Positions 1 through 13,231 of a DNA stretch of 64,000 bases are shown in pieces. This DNA is from Promerops cafer. Taxonomy: Eukaryota; Chordata; Aves; Passeriformes; Nectariniidae. A program made the position numbers and the translations under genes. Numbering within the stretch: position 1 is the stretch's first letter; each line of letters opens with the position of its first letter. The DNA is taken from the NCBI GenBank assembly GCA_013398275.1, contig VZSE01002626.1:434001-498000 (forward strand), written 5' to 3'. The notes below the pieces were generated by a model. That model made no database searches. It worked only from the letters and a program-made list of their open reading frames with translations, and was not told the DNA's origin.

Positions 1-2620
1 GAAGCTGTGTTTACAGTCATTGAAATTTTCATTGTTCATGAAAGAATAGACCAATATTTCAGTCTATTCAGACTATTTAGTCAGATTTGGAGGTTTCTGC
101 TAAACTGGAGAAGCTTTACTTTTGGCTGGGTCTTTCCTCTAGGCTTGTGTCAAATTTATATTCGATCTTTGACACTGGGCTATTATTCTGAAGCTATTCA
201 TTTGTTTGTAATACCTATAAAAATCTAATGATTTACAGAACTTTTGTTCTACTAGTGAAAAAAAAAATTAATTACCCATTCAAAGAAAAAGAAAAAATAA
301 AAGGTGTGCTGCTGAAGTGTGTAAATGCCACAACTTGATGGAAATTTACTTTGGTAAGTGTTACACAAACCTCCCAACATGTCAATTGTGTTGCTATAAG
401 ACACTGCCTAAGTTCTCATTAAAAGATTTGGCCTTGTTCTCTAAGGTCAGGTCCCAAGAGGCTATTTGATTCCAGATGCAGATGTAGTCAAACCTGCATC
501 TACTCACTACTTATACCCTTTTCCAGGAAAAGAAATCTGATTTCAGAATTTTCAACATCTAAAAAGAATGTATCCATGGATGCAGCGAAGAGGGGGATGA
601 GTGTGATGCACACTATTAGGAGCAGTGCTTTTGTTAAGGAGACACCTTTACACCTTGACAACCCTTATGTCTGGTGACACTATTATCCAAACTTGAGTCA
701 CACATTATCAAACACCTGACCAGCCCAAGCTTTTGGTAAAGTCTGTAGTACAGAAGTGAGCTGAGAGGTAGCAAGGTGCCAAGACACAAGGAAATGGTTG
801 GAAATGGTTTGGAAGAGGCAGCTGTATAGTGTAGGCTTTGAACATGAACAGATTAATGCCCAAGTAAAAGAGATTAAAGGCAACATATAAACAACCAGCT
901 TGGAAACAGGGGAATGATTTTAATTATATTCTTCCAGTAGAACCTAGTGCCCTTCTATTGCAGAATCTGCAAACTTACACTTCTGGCTCATTTTTGCCTA
1001 GTCACTAGGCTATGCAACTTTGTTTGTGGAACTATTCCCAGTTAATCCTATGCTATGGCACAGCCACTCCTTGCCGTCTGGAAATGAAAGAACATTCCCA
1101 TGAGTTGCAGATGCCAAAACAAGAGGCAGGAAAGGGTTACTTTAAAAATGGATGAGCCCACTCTGGGCTTAGATTAGGCCTACTAGAAGTAGGTTTTCCT
1201 GACTCTCACAGACAACTTTTATCCCTGACCATTTATCCTCTGAGGACGCCTTGATAAAAGTTCAGGCCTGTCCTTCTAAAAGCAGTACTTGTTTAGTCCT
1301 CTAAGACTGAACTCTATATTGTACAACTCTCACAAAAGCATAAAGTTCTTGGGCAGGTTGAGAAAGAGAAGGACTATGAGTCAGGCTGGGTATGCAGAGG
1401 AATCTGCTGCGTTTTTCATTGGAAAAAAATTAATAAATCCTGCCTTAGAGGGTTTCTGCAGCTCTGAAGCAAGAAGTGCAGCACTGCTGCTCTGTCTTGT
1501 GAACATAAGTGTCCTTCTATTCCACACTCAGATGCTGGTGGTCAGCTGGGCCATGTCCTGTTCTCAGAATTTGGCCAAGTATAAATATTTACTGGAATTT
1601 TTGTTATAGTTTTAAGACAAAGGTCAGCATAAGAGAACAGACTACGTATCAGTCCTTTTTCCTTCAGAATTAAAGCTCCTTTGTTAGTTTGCAAGAACCT
1701 GGCCGCGTAAGATTTACTTTTCCTATCTTCAAAGCATGGCCATTTGGCACACAGGAATGGCTCTGTGAGTTCTCCAGCTGACTAATCTCAAAGAAACTGT
1801 TAACTTACTCAAGGCCTGTGTCTGACCAAACCACAACAAACTGTGCCCCACATACCTTATGAAAGAGATGCTGTTATAAGGGAGAAGGAATGATATTTTG
1901 TCATCTGTAAGCATCAATAGAAGCCTCTTCATTGATACTGGACCTTTCAGTCAGCAATATATCAGCAGCTGGAACTAACTCCACTCAGAATGCTGATCTC
2001 AAATTGCAACTGCATCATAGCAAACACTAGAAATCAGGAAGAGGCTGTTAGGGAAATGACCTCCCCTTACCTGCCAGCTGTAGAAGAGCACATGTTGTAC
2101 CTGCACCATCTGTGGATACAGCTTCACTGTAATTTAAAGTGTAAAAGCCATCATATTTTTCTGTCAGGATTCAGGACTCCCTAGTGTACACTAATATGTA
2201 AAACACTTTGTTGGTATAAGGTCCAATTGCATGTGCACATATGTCAGCTTTTACTAAGGCTCACTAAGTCATTGTCAGGCAGATGTTGTTTTGCCAGGTG
2301 TGCTTTTGTAGAAGTTACATCTGGATAACTTTCCCAGAGAGGATTTTTAAATTGGAGATGGACAAAGTCAAAAAGTTTAGAGGTTCAATTAAATAAGCAT
2401 CTAAAAATCTGTATTATCATCTAAACCAAATCAAGATCCCCAAAATAAGAGTATAGGCCTTATAGAATAGGGAAAAATTATATTATTTCCCTGCCATGAT
2501 GACCTTTTTCTTTAAATTTTCAGATTTTTGCAAACTACAAAGTTTTGTTTAAGTCTTGCATAAGGCTTCTGGTCAGTTTTATTTTAGTCAAATCATTTTC
2601 CTAGTCCCTAGTTTAAATCC

Positions 2621-2644
2621 ATTGCATTCCATATTGCATTCCAT
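2621..2644. repeat. Perfect 12-bp tandem duplication
   Basis: The unit ATTGCATTCCAT occurs twice head to tail with no mismatch. It is a minor slippage-type duplication with no evident function. Confidence 0.8.
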
Positions 2645-3188
2645 TTAACCTAGGCAGAAAATTTCCCATTATTTTGAGTAAAAAAGAGGAAGCTTTGAGC
2701 TATGCATCTTGCAAAGTATATCTAATGCAAAAAGCAGAAACTCTGTATAGAAATAAGGCTTTAACCTGCCCATGTGTTTCAATGGGAGAAATAGGATCGT
2801 GGTTCAAAAGTCTCTTTTTCATTTCTTTGTGAAAGCGCATTATATTTGTAATTTGGGGGAGTTCAATAAAATGCCTCACTTCTCTGCTGTAGAAAACTAA
2901 CTAACCTAAAATGAGAAGCAAGTAAGTATTCAATAGTCTTCAGCAGTTTGGAAGGTTGGATGTTGTTTGCTGAAGAAATTTTTCAGGGTTGTTTTTCCCC
3001 CCAACAAAATAAACATAATTCTTCTCCTTCACAAGTTAAACATTTTAAAGCTCTTGACAGGCAATAATAAAAGTTTGATCTGATGACTGGATTTGAGGGA
3101 AAAATTAGTAATGGATAATTCATTGAAGAGGCATGGATTATTTCTTCATCTAAAAATATTCCTCCAGAGGAAGCAAAAATTGATGATG

Positions 3189-3218
3189 GAATTTTCTATC
3201 AAGGTTAATAGAAAATTC
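3189..3218. repeat. AT-rich hairpin, 11-bp perfect stem
   Basis: GAATTTTCTAT at 3189-3199 is the exact reverse complement of ATAGAAAATTC at 3208-3218, leaving an 8-nt loop. The stem is short and AT-rich, far below the length of a microRNA precursor, so this is only a local inverted repeat. Confidence 0.75.
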
Positions 3219-3877
3219 TTTTCAAGTCAATGAAATGACTCAAAATAGTTCTCTCTACTTATTTATTATTTATAATTCTGTGGTGATAGCATCTGATAAT
3301 ATTGCTTCATCATTAGTCATTCAGCAACTACTTTTAAAAGTCCAGCATTTTTTCTGTGAGATATTTTTCTTGTAAAGAAAGAAAAGCTTGTCTGATGGAA
3401 GATATATTTGTTAAAAGTATGTGAGAATTTCACAGAAAAACATTCTAATTTACAGAATTACTTCTTGTGATATGCTACCAAATATTCCAGAATATTTTTA
3501 TAGAATGGAAGCAATTAAACTGCAACCATTGCCGATGATTCAATTGGCTTGATTGGGATATGTAAAAATATAATGATTTCTACTGATATAAAGTCATTAG
3601 AAGAAAACAATCTGGAAACTATATAAATGTGTAAATAGGAATGGTGCAGTTCTCTGTACTTGTGACTGCCTTTGTACCTTTACAGAAGGGCAAAAACAGA
3701 TATTGTTGGAGAATCTTTATTTTCCTATGCAGGTTCTCAAAGTTCTCAATGCTACCACCCTTCACACAGTGTATAGATCACCAGGAACTCTGTAAACTCT
3801 TCTCATTTGACAGATTTACTACATTACATATTTCATTATTCAGTAGATTAATATTAAAAAAGTGTGAAATATGATGG

Positions 3878-4496
3878 AATCACAGAATTATATAGGTTAG
3901 AAAATACCTCCAAGATCATCGTGTCCAGCCTCTGACCACCTGTTAACTAGACCATGGCACTAAGTGTAATTTTCAGTCATTTCTTGAACTCTTCCAGGGA
4001 TGGTGCCTCTACCACCACCCTGAAAGTTTGTTCCAATGTTTAACAACCCTTTCCATGAAGAAATTCTACTTGATGTCCAATGTGAACCTCCTCTGGTGCA
4101 GTTTAAGCCTATATCCTCTCGTCCTTCCACTTGTGGCATGGGGGAAGGATCCAACTCCCACCTGGCCACAGCCTCCTTTGAGGTGATCGTAGAGGGTGAT
4201 AAGGCTCCCCTGAGCCTCCTTTTCTCCAGGCAAAACAACCCCAGCTCCCTCAGCTGCTCCTCGTAAGACCCTTCAGCACCTTCATTGCCCTTCTCTGGAC
4301 TCACTCCAACACCTCAATGTTTTTCTTGCAGTGAGGGGCCCGGAGCTGGACACAGGATTCAAGGTGTGGTCTTACCAGTGGCACGCACTGGCTCATGTTC
4401 AGCTGCTGTTAATCAGCACTCCCAAGTCCTCTTCACTGGGAAGCTTTCCAGCTACTCTCCCCCAGTCTGTAGTGCCACTTGGGGTTGTTGTGACTG
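3878..4496 (-). mobile_element. CR1 LINE, 5'-truncated 3' fragment (avian type)
   Basis: On the plus strand this reads as the reverse complement of a CR1 3' end. It begins with AATCACAGAATTATATAGG, runs through the 'aagatcatcgtgtccagcc' block and the 'ccagggatggtgcctctacc' block, and continues into the segment encoding the C-terminal end of ORF2 (reverse transcriptase polyprotein). On the minus strand 4253-4200 encodes LRELGLFCLEKRRLRGAL, a hallmark of the CR1 ORF2 C-terminus. Recognisable similarity fades at about 4496, so the element is 5'-truncated, as is usual for CR1. It is diverged and frameshifted and therefore dead. CR1 is the dominant retrotransposon of birds, which is the main basis for assigning the organism. 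The exact subfamily cannot be fixed by eye; an F- or D-like type is plausible. Confidence 0.93.
3960..4304 (-). pseudogene. Remnant of CR1 ORF2 C-terminus, frameshifted
   Basis: This open frame of about 114 codons lies inside the CR1 fragment. Residues 18-35 (LRELGLFCLEKRRLRGAL) match the conserved end of CR1 ORF2, which follows the reverse-transcriptase domain. After that motif the frame departs from the family. The expected continuation (LI-x-LY-x-x-LKGGC) is found in another frame from about 4200 downward, so a small deletion has shifted the frame. An in-frame stop also lies in the alternative frame. There is no usable ATG start, and the endonuclease and reverse-transcriptase domains are absent. 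It is a dead transposon fragment, not a host gene. Confidence 0.85.
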
Positions 4497-5281
4497 AATA
4501 TATGAGGCTAAATCAGAAGAGACTGAAGGGCTGTTAGAATAGATATTAAAATTCCAAGAACCACCTTGCTTTCAGATGAGGATAGATGTTAAAAAGCAAG
4601 TAAGGTACCATGTTGTCTTGAGATGCATCAGAGATGAGTCCTGTTGGTCAGTCTCCATCTAGTAAGGTGTTTTTAGGGGTTCTGTTTGCATATTAATTGG
4701 CTTACATTTATTCATGTATTGTTTATCCAAAAGGCAGACTTCTGTTAAGCAGCCTAGGTAGATCTCCTCAAGCTTTTTAAAGGAGATTGCTATTAATGCC
4801 TCATGAAGAAAGTTAACAGAAATACCTTTTCCTCTCATGAATGTCACACTTCTGGTCACTCTGCCAGGACTTCAATTCCTCTCTTGCAGAAGTTCTGGGA
4901 AACGAAGAGCGTAAGGAGGTTAAGGGGAGGTTTCAGCAATTACTACACAGAAATATCAAAGAACAGCTCTGCAGCCAATAAATACCCTGAATAAATAAAA
5001 AAACTATTTGATAAGATTTTTTTTATATAGTAAACTAAATTTAAGATAGCTTAATTACAATAAACCTATGATAAAAAATTTGCAAACATGTATTTAACTT
5101 TCCAGTTGGCCAGGTGTGTATTTCAAATTTATGATAAATTCCAAACAACAAAAGTATCAAAGTGTTTTGTTGGCTTTTTCAGCCTACACTTGGTGCTGCT
5201 GTGGTAATTCCTGATTAGTCAGGATGTGAGGTTTGGGATTATGTTCAGTAGGCTGCATTTGCTTCTGATATTTCACTACCC

Positions 5282-5297
5282 ATAATATTAATATTAT
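5282..5297. repeat. 16-bp perfect AT palindrome
   Basis: ATAATATTAATATTAT is its own reverse complement. In AT-rich DNA such a palindrome is not unusual and no function is implied. Confidence 0.7.
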
Positions 5298-7431
5298 CCC
5301 ATAGTTTTTCTTCTTTTCCAGAAATATCAGTAATAAACTGTGATGCTTGGGTTGGTGGCATAGTGTTAGCATCTCAAGGTCAGGTGGTAATAAAGTTAAA
5401 ACCTAAAAAGGGAAAACACTTTCCTATAGAATAAATATGTTGTGATCAATTGTGAGAAATTGATACTCTTATTCATAAAGTCTACATAATTTTCTCAGTC
5501 ATGATCTTATTAGTTCTGATTTATTAAAACTTCCGCTTCTCCAGGATCATTTCTGAATCCTGTGATGAAGTACCTTGTGTGTAGTGAAGTTTATCCTGGA
5601 ACTTCAGGTCTAGTTCTCTTTCATTAACAACATTTTCATCACACAAAGGTAAGTCTACTCATAGGGAAAAATAACTAAAGTAAAAAAAAGTTTTAAAAAA
5701 TATATAAACCCATGGTTGTTATGATAGGTGCAGGACTGACAATTGTAGAAAAAAAAAACATGCTTGTATTCTACTGAAAAAATGCACCAATTGTATTTGT
5801 TTCCTTTACAAAATAAAATACTGTTTGTTCTTTTCAGAGTTGGCCTTATTTTTACATGAAAAGTGAATTTTAAGATAAAGCTATATTTTCAAACATAAAA
5901 GGATTTTCCTTATCTCACTTCCTGACACTCTGCTTTAGCTGCTTTTTCTTTAAAATAATCATTTGACCTTTTAAATTACTAGAACTGGAGATAAAACATC
6001 ACAGAGCCTTTGGATATGACAGACAACTGATCAAATAATTTTCAGTTGCTCTATCTGTATCTTAATGCAGTGCGTTGCAAAATCTAGCCACATTTGAACA
6101 GCATCAATCTGCTTTCTGTCATTTACATAGAGAATTTTTTTGTGGTCACAGAAATCCATGGTAAAGCTGACCTGTAAAAGAGTATATTTTTCCAGATTTT
6201 TATGAGAAAAAAACCAAACAAAACATAGGAACTTATCTCATTACGTTGGAAATTAGCTCAACCACAAATCAGTGTGCACCTGCTAAAATAATTGTCTCCT
6301 TCTGGTATTTTCCATATAATACTCCTTCACTGTGCAATGCAGTGTAAGTAAATCAGCTATCTTTTAAGTAGACCTGATGGCAATTAAACTTGATGAATAG
6401 CTGCTGTGATTCCAAGGTATTAGTCTTCTCTTCTTTCAACCTTGCTATTGATATGATTTTCTACCCAAACGTAATTTTGTGAAATGTTATGGAATCTGAA
6501 GACAGACAGAAGATGTTTAAGAAGACAAAATGAGATTATAGGTCATAGATATCCATTTAAAAAGTTGAATAAAAATGAATTGAGGTCCAGGAAGATCAGA
6601 CAGAGGAGCTCCATCTCCTCTTTTACCAGACCTGGAGTTGAGTCTGTGTCAGGCAGTGATAAATTTGATTAGATATGCTGGCAGTGTGGGCGAGATAATT
6701 CAGGTCTTCTTCTTGTGACAGACTCCTACGATTTATGTTACATGCAAAATTTTGGTCCAGATAAACTTCATTAAAAAACGCAGCCCTACAGTTTAATCAT
6801 GCCAGATATGTGCAATATGTGCTAAAAAGCACTGCAAAAAGAGCATGGACCACTAGAGGTCTGAGCATGAAGTCAGCTGTGAGTTATTGTCTATCCACAC
6901 AACCTCCAAAGAAGTTTAAAGGAAACACCTTGAGACTTGTGTGGATTTTTATTAACCCTGCACTGTGAATTGATGGGGTGCTGGGGAAAAACAAACATAG
7001 GCAGAGAAAACATGAGGCCTGCCCCGCACAAGAGCTCTTTATTGACAGTTTATGACATAGGCTTGGAGTGGTCCAATATTGCTCCTATGACCTTTGCCTC
7101 CCAAAACTTACAGGCATTGTGAGACTTTGTTCACCCCGTGAGGGCCTGCTGGCCTTGTCACTGCAACTTTCTTCTCCGTGTTGTTCTGAGGATTAATTGT
7201 GACCACTGCACACAATTACAAGTGCTTTTTGCCATCCCTTGACCTAAATTTCTGCCAGCTTCATTTTGCTAATCTACACGCAGACCTAGCTCAGGACTGT
7301 GACAAATTACACAAGACAGATTAGTAACGGGGTCTACAGTTAAAAAACTTTGAGCTGGCACCCAAATTCCAAGCCCATATTGGCCCAAATTCAAAATAGG
7401 TTGCAAGAGAGGAAAGGACACACACAGCCTA

Positions 7432-7453
7432 TTTTTTTATTTTTTTTTTTTTT
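7432..7453. repeat. Interrupted poly-T tract
   Basis: Seven Ts, one A and fourteen Ts form a simple tract. No recognisable retroposon body adjoins it on either side, so it is more likely slippage than the tail of a retrocopy. Confidence 0.8.
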
Positions 7454-9779
7454 GGTCTTCCCCAGGTGTAAGGAAAAGTATTGCAAGAAATAAACCTGTC
7501 TTGAGCTCGTTTGGTTTTTTGTTGTTAGCTTGCTATTAAGAAACTAAATTAAGAATGGCTAATCAGTTAAAAGCCTATAGATACATATCTTTTAGTAAAG
7601 AAAAAATTAGTACAGTTGGGTTTGTTATCTATATGAGTATTAAATTTGATAGGCTAGGAAAGGTATCTCCCATGATCCCAGTATGCCTTTCTGTATTATG
7701 CTCTGATAACTTTTTTTGCAGTAAATTTCTTCTCAATTTTCTCCATATCTTAAAAAAAACTGTTTAAAAGCGGACACAGAAAAAAAGATTTTTGCTAAAT
7801 ACTCTAAAGCCAAGAGCAAGCAAAATGTAAGAGATCAAGATGAAAATTAAACTTGCTTCAAAAGAAATCCAACATTGCTACCAGACTTCATGTTATCTAA
7901 CAGGACTCATTAAAACAAAATTGAACAGAGCAGTAAAATTGATAATAAGTACACACTAAGTTCTAGGGCCAATTTTTCTGAGTGATTGAGTTCTTCGAGA
8001 GCTTGCAGAGATTAATAGCCTGCAATCTATTTTCCTTACCACTGTTGTGTCTTGCCAAATATGTCTTGAGAACTAGAACAGGAAATACCCTCCCAGCAGC
8101 TGTATCTGTAGATTTCTCAACTTGGGCTTTTACTCACAAACATTATTCTGCATTTCTGGGGCATGGACACATTTTTGCTTCTATTCAAAAAGTTCTCAAA
8201 TACATCACTTTGGCAATGGATGTTGAATATCTGTCATTCAAAAGAGCCAATAAAATGGAGAATTTCAACCAAGATGTTAAAATATGACAGCCAAGAAAGG
8301 ACAGTCAGTAAAAAACAAGATATTTTAAAGTATCAATTCAAGCATAATAATAAATCCATACAAACTCTAGTGCTCTTGTTCCCCTTTTTTTTTCTTGCCT
8401 TCAGCTTCCACATTACAATATTTGTAATACAATAATTTTTGTTTAATTGGTAAGTAGATATATGGTTGTTAGAACAAGTAAAAATCACCTGTCAGACAAT
8501 TCTGTGAAGTGAGCAATTACAAGAAAATAGTACTACGTACATTATTTATAGTCCACATAGGACACCTGGTCTCCAAGAGTGGAACACCTTAAAATCCTCT
8601 GAAAATTCAGAATCTGCTCCTTTTTTTTTAATTTAGGGATTAGCTAAGAAATTATTTCTATATGTATAGTCACACTGAATAGTTGCTTCATGGATATGTC
8701 AAACTTCTCCACAAACCACACACTTTTTTGTTACATTCTTTGCTAAAGAGTTCTCAGCTGATCTATCCATCTGCACTAAGAACCTCTTCTCTGTTTGCTT
8801 TGATGATCCTTAGTTGCAATATTCAGAGAAATAACAAAAAAATTATGTCTTTTTAACTTCTCCATGCTAGTCTCAAGTTTATTGATCTCTTTCATGTTCT
8901 GCTTCTCCCATTCTATTTCTCTCCCAAAATACTTTTTTTTTTTCCAAAAAAGGTCTTTCTTTGCTCTGATACAATCCTGTCCACCCTCTCTAAATATTTT
9001 CCAGATCTACTTTATTTGGTTTTGAGATTCAAGGTGTCAGCTGGATTTAAACAATTGTATAATGAAGTAGAGGTTGAGATGATCTGTGCAGAACCTTTAT
9101 TCATGGTGTCATCTGAAATATGGGAAAACCATACTAGAATGCGAAGATATTCCAAAGAACTGCAAAGTAGTAATGTTGAAAACCAAATGTTAAGTCCAGG
9201 TTTTCACTTTGGGCTTTGTTGCTGGGTTTTTAAACCTTTATTTGCATGGTTCTTTCCTTTGGAGGTTCAAAGTACCAAATTTAAACAAAGAACTTTGAAA
9301 TATCAGTAAGTGACTATGAACCATTCTGACTTGGAGTTTGAGAAATTGCATATTTTAATGGAGCCTGTGCATATCAGTAAAAGTCTGCAAAAAAACCCTC
9401 ACTGATCATATAAGAAAATTACACAACATTCAAGAAACTTCCACAAAACACCCATAGCAGTTAAGTATTTTTTTCTCTCTCTCCCTGATCATGTCATTAG
9501 CTTCTGAGTGGCATGGTAAAGCAAAATCCAACACCAGCCCCAGTTGCTCCTTTTATACGATGACAATCAGGGAGGGGTTCAGCTGATAAGTGCCAAAGTG
9601 ATCCAGAAACCCATAGACACAGATTCTTTGATTTTCAGGCAATTTAAAACACAAGAAAAACCTTGCTTGGGGAACAGCCATGGTCTCCAGACTGTTTAAT
9701 TCTACTATTGCTACTTTCTACTGCCTGCATACCTCAAAGGCAGCAAATTAATCTTTGTGTGAGCAGATAATGGCTGAGA

Positions 9780-10165
9780 GTCCACCGAAAAAATAAAAGG
9801 AGCTTTCCAGAGCAGCTTGTGGGAAGAAACAAAAGCTTCAATACAGGAAGACAGAAACAGCAGGCAACAAAGCAACAGCGGATGTGGAGTAAAGAGGAAG
9901 CAATGAAAAAGTGGATTTGGAAACATGAAAAAAAGGCAAGAACCCAGAGAACAGAGCAGGAAGACTCGATGGAAAACAGGAAAAATTTTATAAGGAAAGG
10001 GATCCAGAGACAAGATGTCAGAAGAACTAGCAACTTGGCCATCAGAATAAAAAATGGGGGAGATGAACATCCTACTTCTGTAAAAGATGGAAGCTGGGGT
10101 GTCATTGATCCACGGGATTCTTGGCGTATATACAGGAGTTACTGAAAGAAAGAGCTGGTGAAGGG
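9780..10165. repeat. Purine-skewed low-complexity block
   Basis: The plus strand is strongly enriched in A and G over nearly 400 bases (many AGGAAG, AAACAGG and GAAAAA words) without a fixed repeat unit. Strand asymmetry explains why both strands are open here: a Lys/Arg/Glu-rich frame of 108 codons on plus (9819-10145, starting at GTG) and a Phe/Leu/Ser/Cys-rich frame of 179 codons on minus (9711-10250, also starting at GTG). The residue composition of both is what a purine-rich strand and its complement would give. I see no domain, signal or splice context to support a gene. Confidence 0.55.
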
Positions 10166-10260
10166 CACACACTACGCACAGAGATGTGAGCTCTGATGAA
10201 AGGCAGGGAACCTGGGCAGATTGGCTTCTCAGGTTGCAGAATAAATGCACGGTTCCTGTG

Positions 10261-13231
10261 CCATCCCCGTCTCATGAAGTCCTGAAAGATTTTCCTAATC
10301 CCGACAGAGATGAATATTTAAATTGTTTTGGGAGGGATGGAAGGTGACACAGAGCCCAGTGATCTCCATGCTAAGATGTCCTTCACTGCTCTGTGTCATA
10401 TCTTCTTGGCATTAGGAACAATGGTAAACTATACAATTAATAAGGTGATTTTGTAGTAAACACTTCAGCTTGTTAAATAAGGTTGTGGGGGAGTAGGAAA
10501 GAAAGTCCCACACATCATACAAATTTGTGTTCCCTGTCAGCAGCTGTAGTTAGATGACTTAGGAAAGTCGAACATGTGCCAGTCTGTGTATGAAGAGTAG
10601 ATCCCTAATTTTGCAGCAGCACCCAGCTTCTCAGTACTTATTGTGAAGTGACACACCAAAGAGCACAGAAGATGCTGACAGGGACAGCACTAGATTCCAT
10701 GTTCCACATGCAGCAGAGCTGATAACTTCACATGCTAATGAACGATTGTGTGATTGAGAAAATGAATCGGATTGCCTCACCACAGAAGTTGCACTGGAGA
10801 TGGTACCTTGTCCACATCATTTATATTTGTCCAAGCTGGTCTTTATGCAACCACCTGCATGTATAGATACCAGTTATCTCCTGAAGCTTCTGAGATGTAA
10901 AATTGCCTTCTGCTTCACACTAAAAATATTACCCCATTTTTTGTGTCTGGAAGTTATTGAAAAGTATAGGAACCAAAAATCACTACCAGCATGAAAACAC
11001 TACTTTCACATTATATAGCTGATTTTCACTTTTCAAATCTTCAAGTTCCATCTTGAGGTCAAGCAACCTAGTGAACTTCAAGGCAAAAAATACTCTTCAT
11101 GACTCAGAAGTATTGTGGAAGTGCAACTGAAAAATTTAGACATCACAGTTCCAAGTAGCTGGACATCTTGGACAGCTGGACAGCACTTATGCGCTGCCAA
11201 ATGTCTTTATTGAGTCACAAGATATAATTTTAGGAATTATTATCACACAAGCTGTTAAACAAAGTTGGTTATGGACAGCTCAGTTTTCCAAGCATTGCTT
11301 TTAGTGACCTAAAAATGAATGTTTATAGCCCATCATCAGATGCATACATTATGTTGGATTATAAAAGTTCTGGAAGAGTCTACTAGAGCTAAGCAGAATT
11401 TAATCATTAGGAAAGTATTTCAAGTCATTAAAAAGAGCATATGTGTCTTGGAAAACTTGATATGTAGAATTCTAGTGGAGGGAGGGGGAGAAACAACAAT
11501 ATTTTACTCATTAAATAACTTCTGTGATGCTGTCTTCTAGACTGTGCATTGATACACAGCAGTTCACGGAAAACACATTTGCATCAGATTCCAGGAATTG
11601 GATTCTTTTTAGTATTCTTTGGTGGAAAATGAAGGCTTGGCTGCTTACCAGATTATTTGCTCTATGATAAATGTAAAAGTTTTACAAGCTCTGAAGGATT
11701 GTGGACAATCATTCCTGAGAAATTTGATCATCACTGAGGCTGTTGCAAAAACTGAAGATATGCTACCAGCTCAGTAAATCCTATAATTGAGATATGGATG
11801 TAGAAGTTGCATGAGAAGACTAATGTAAAGCATATTTATTAATAGTGAATAAGAAATTCAATTACATACCTCCACAGCAAACAAGGTCTCTTGGAAATAG
11901 CCTGACTGTGGCACACTTTCAGGAGACCAGTTGTCTTCAAGCTGAGCAATCAGTTGCCTTGTTTGATGCACACTAAACTGATAGAATCTCTAGAGTCAAC
12001 ACTACTTCCAAACTTTTATTTGCACCTCTCTTTCTGTCTCTGATATCCTAATCTTTTACAAAAAGCTTAAATACCTTCTCTTGGCTTTAAAATAGAGAGG
12101 GGTGTTATTTTAGCACCACTAGTTTCAGATTTAAGATTGCTGAATGGTGTCAGTGTTTCCAGGTTTCTGCAATGTTACGTAAATTTGGGCAGTTCATTGC
12201 AGTATCAGAATTCTTTCATTCTTTTATGCTGATTACTGTCAGCGTGCTCTCATAGACATTCACAAAACAGCAGACTTACTTTGGGATGGAAATCTTTGCA
12301 CAGCACTAGAAGTACAGTGGGTATATGTGTTGCAGAATCTTCATAGCAATACTTTCATAGGTGGATATTCTGAAGGTTCATGCTGATATTTTTTTGTTTT
12401 GTTTCCCTATCCAGCCACATATTTTGACAAAACTGGGGGGTATTTTAATCTTTTCTCCCTCTACAAAATTTTGGCTGAAGTGGAAGTTATTGAAGAAGTA
12501 AGAGGGAATGCCGGTTTTTTTCTGACAGAGATACGGACATAAAACGCAAGTTAATAAGACATTTCCTTAGGAAAATTCCAGCCCCTTTATCTCTCACTGA
12601 GTGAGTCACTTTTGCCCAAGAATGTTTGTGTTTTCTCTGTAAGCATTGAGGCTCTGTTATCCTCATATCTCTCCTGGAAAGATTTACTGTCACAGTGGAA
12701 ATTCATAGAGGAAATCGGCACCCTAGAAGAGAGAGTTTTTCAGTGGAGACTGTGTGACTTCAGAGGAATGGTTTGCAACGTGTTGGTTGAGCGTAGACAC
12801 ACACAAAGTGACCAATTCCTCTGCTGAGTCATTATAATAATGCATGCTAGAGCCCTCCACAGAGAAGGCAGCACCATGGGGGTTCCAGTGAGATTGCTGA
12901 GGGTTTATTTTAAGTAAACTTAATAGATAGATCCTAGGTCCAACCAGAGTTCAAGTGGGTTTGCATGTTTCATTCTGGGTATTACAAGAAACAAAAAAAC
13001 ATAGACCAGTTGAATCAAAGGAGCAATTATATATTGACAGTCATTTTAAAATTACTGAAATTCATGTGTTCCATATTTCTCACCGCACCTGCAGTGAATT
13101 CTAGCTACCCCCAGTGTTTCTGACACAGTTTCAATCTAGCCAAAGAAGGTAATAGTATGCCTGGCATCCATGCAGCTTGGATTATCATCTTATGGCAGCA
13201 TAGCTGACATAACTAAATTAATTTGACTTAA
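10261..13231. other. AT-rich non-coding DNA, no gene seen
   Basis: Unique-looking sequence without recognisable repeats or genes. A perfect octamer (ATTTGCAT) lies alone at 11577-11584, which is expected by chance at this base composition. Confidence 0.65.

Larger units (their letters stand above)
1..3877. other. AT-rich non-coding DNA, no gene seen
   Basis: The sequence is unique-looking and AT-rich with many stops in all frames. The longest open frames are near 100 codons and show no recognisable domain. The only internal structures I can point to are a perfect 12-bp tandem duplication near 2621 and an 11-bp inverted repeat near 3189, listed separately. I see no CpG cluster, no known transposon and no RNA gene here. 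Confidence 0.7.
4497..9779. other. AT-rich non-coding DNA, no gene seen
   Basis: I see no gene, RNA or recognised transposon. Short landmarks are a 16-bp AT palindrome at 5282-5297 (ATAATATTAATATTAT), an interrupted T-run at 7432-7453 and a T-run near 8932. Open frames are at or below about 100 codons and some begin only at GTG. Confidence 0.65.

Noticed and set aside
3189..3218. Hairpin considered as a microRNA precursor
   Set aside because: The stem is only 11 bp with an 8-nt loop and is AT-rich; precursors need about 22 bp or more.
9711..10250. The longest open frame in the window (179 codons, minus)
   Set aside because: It starts at GTG, its residues (Phe, Leu, Ser, Cys) are what the complement of a purine-rich strand encodes, and the opposite strand is equally open.
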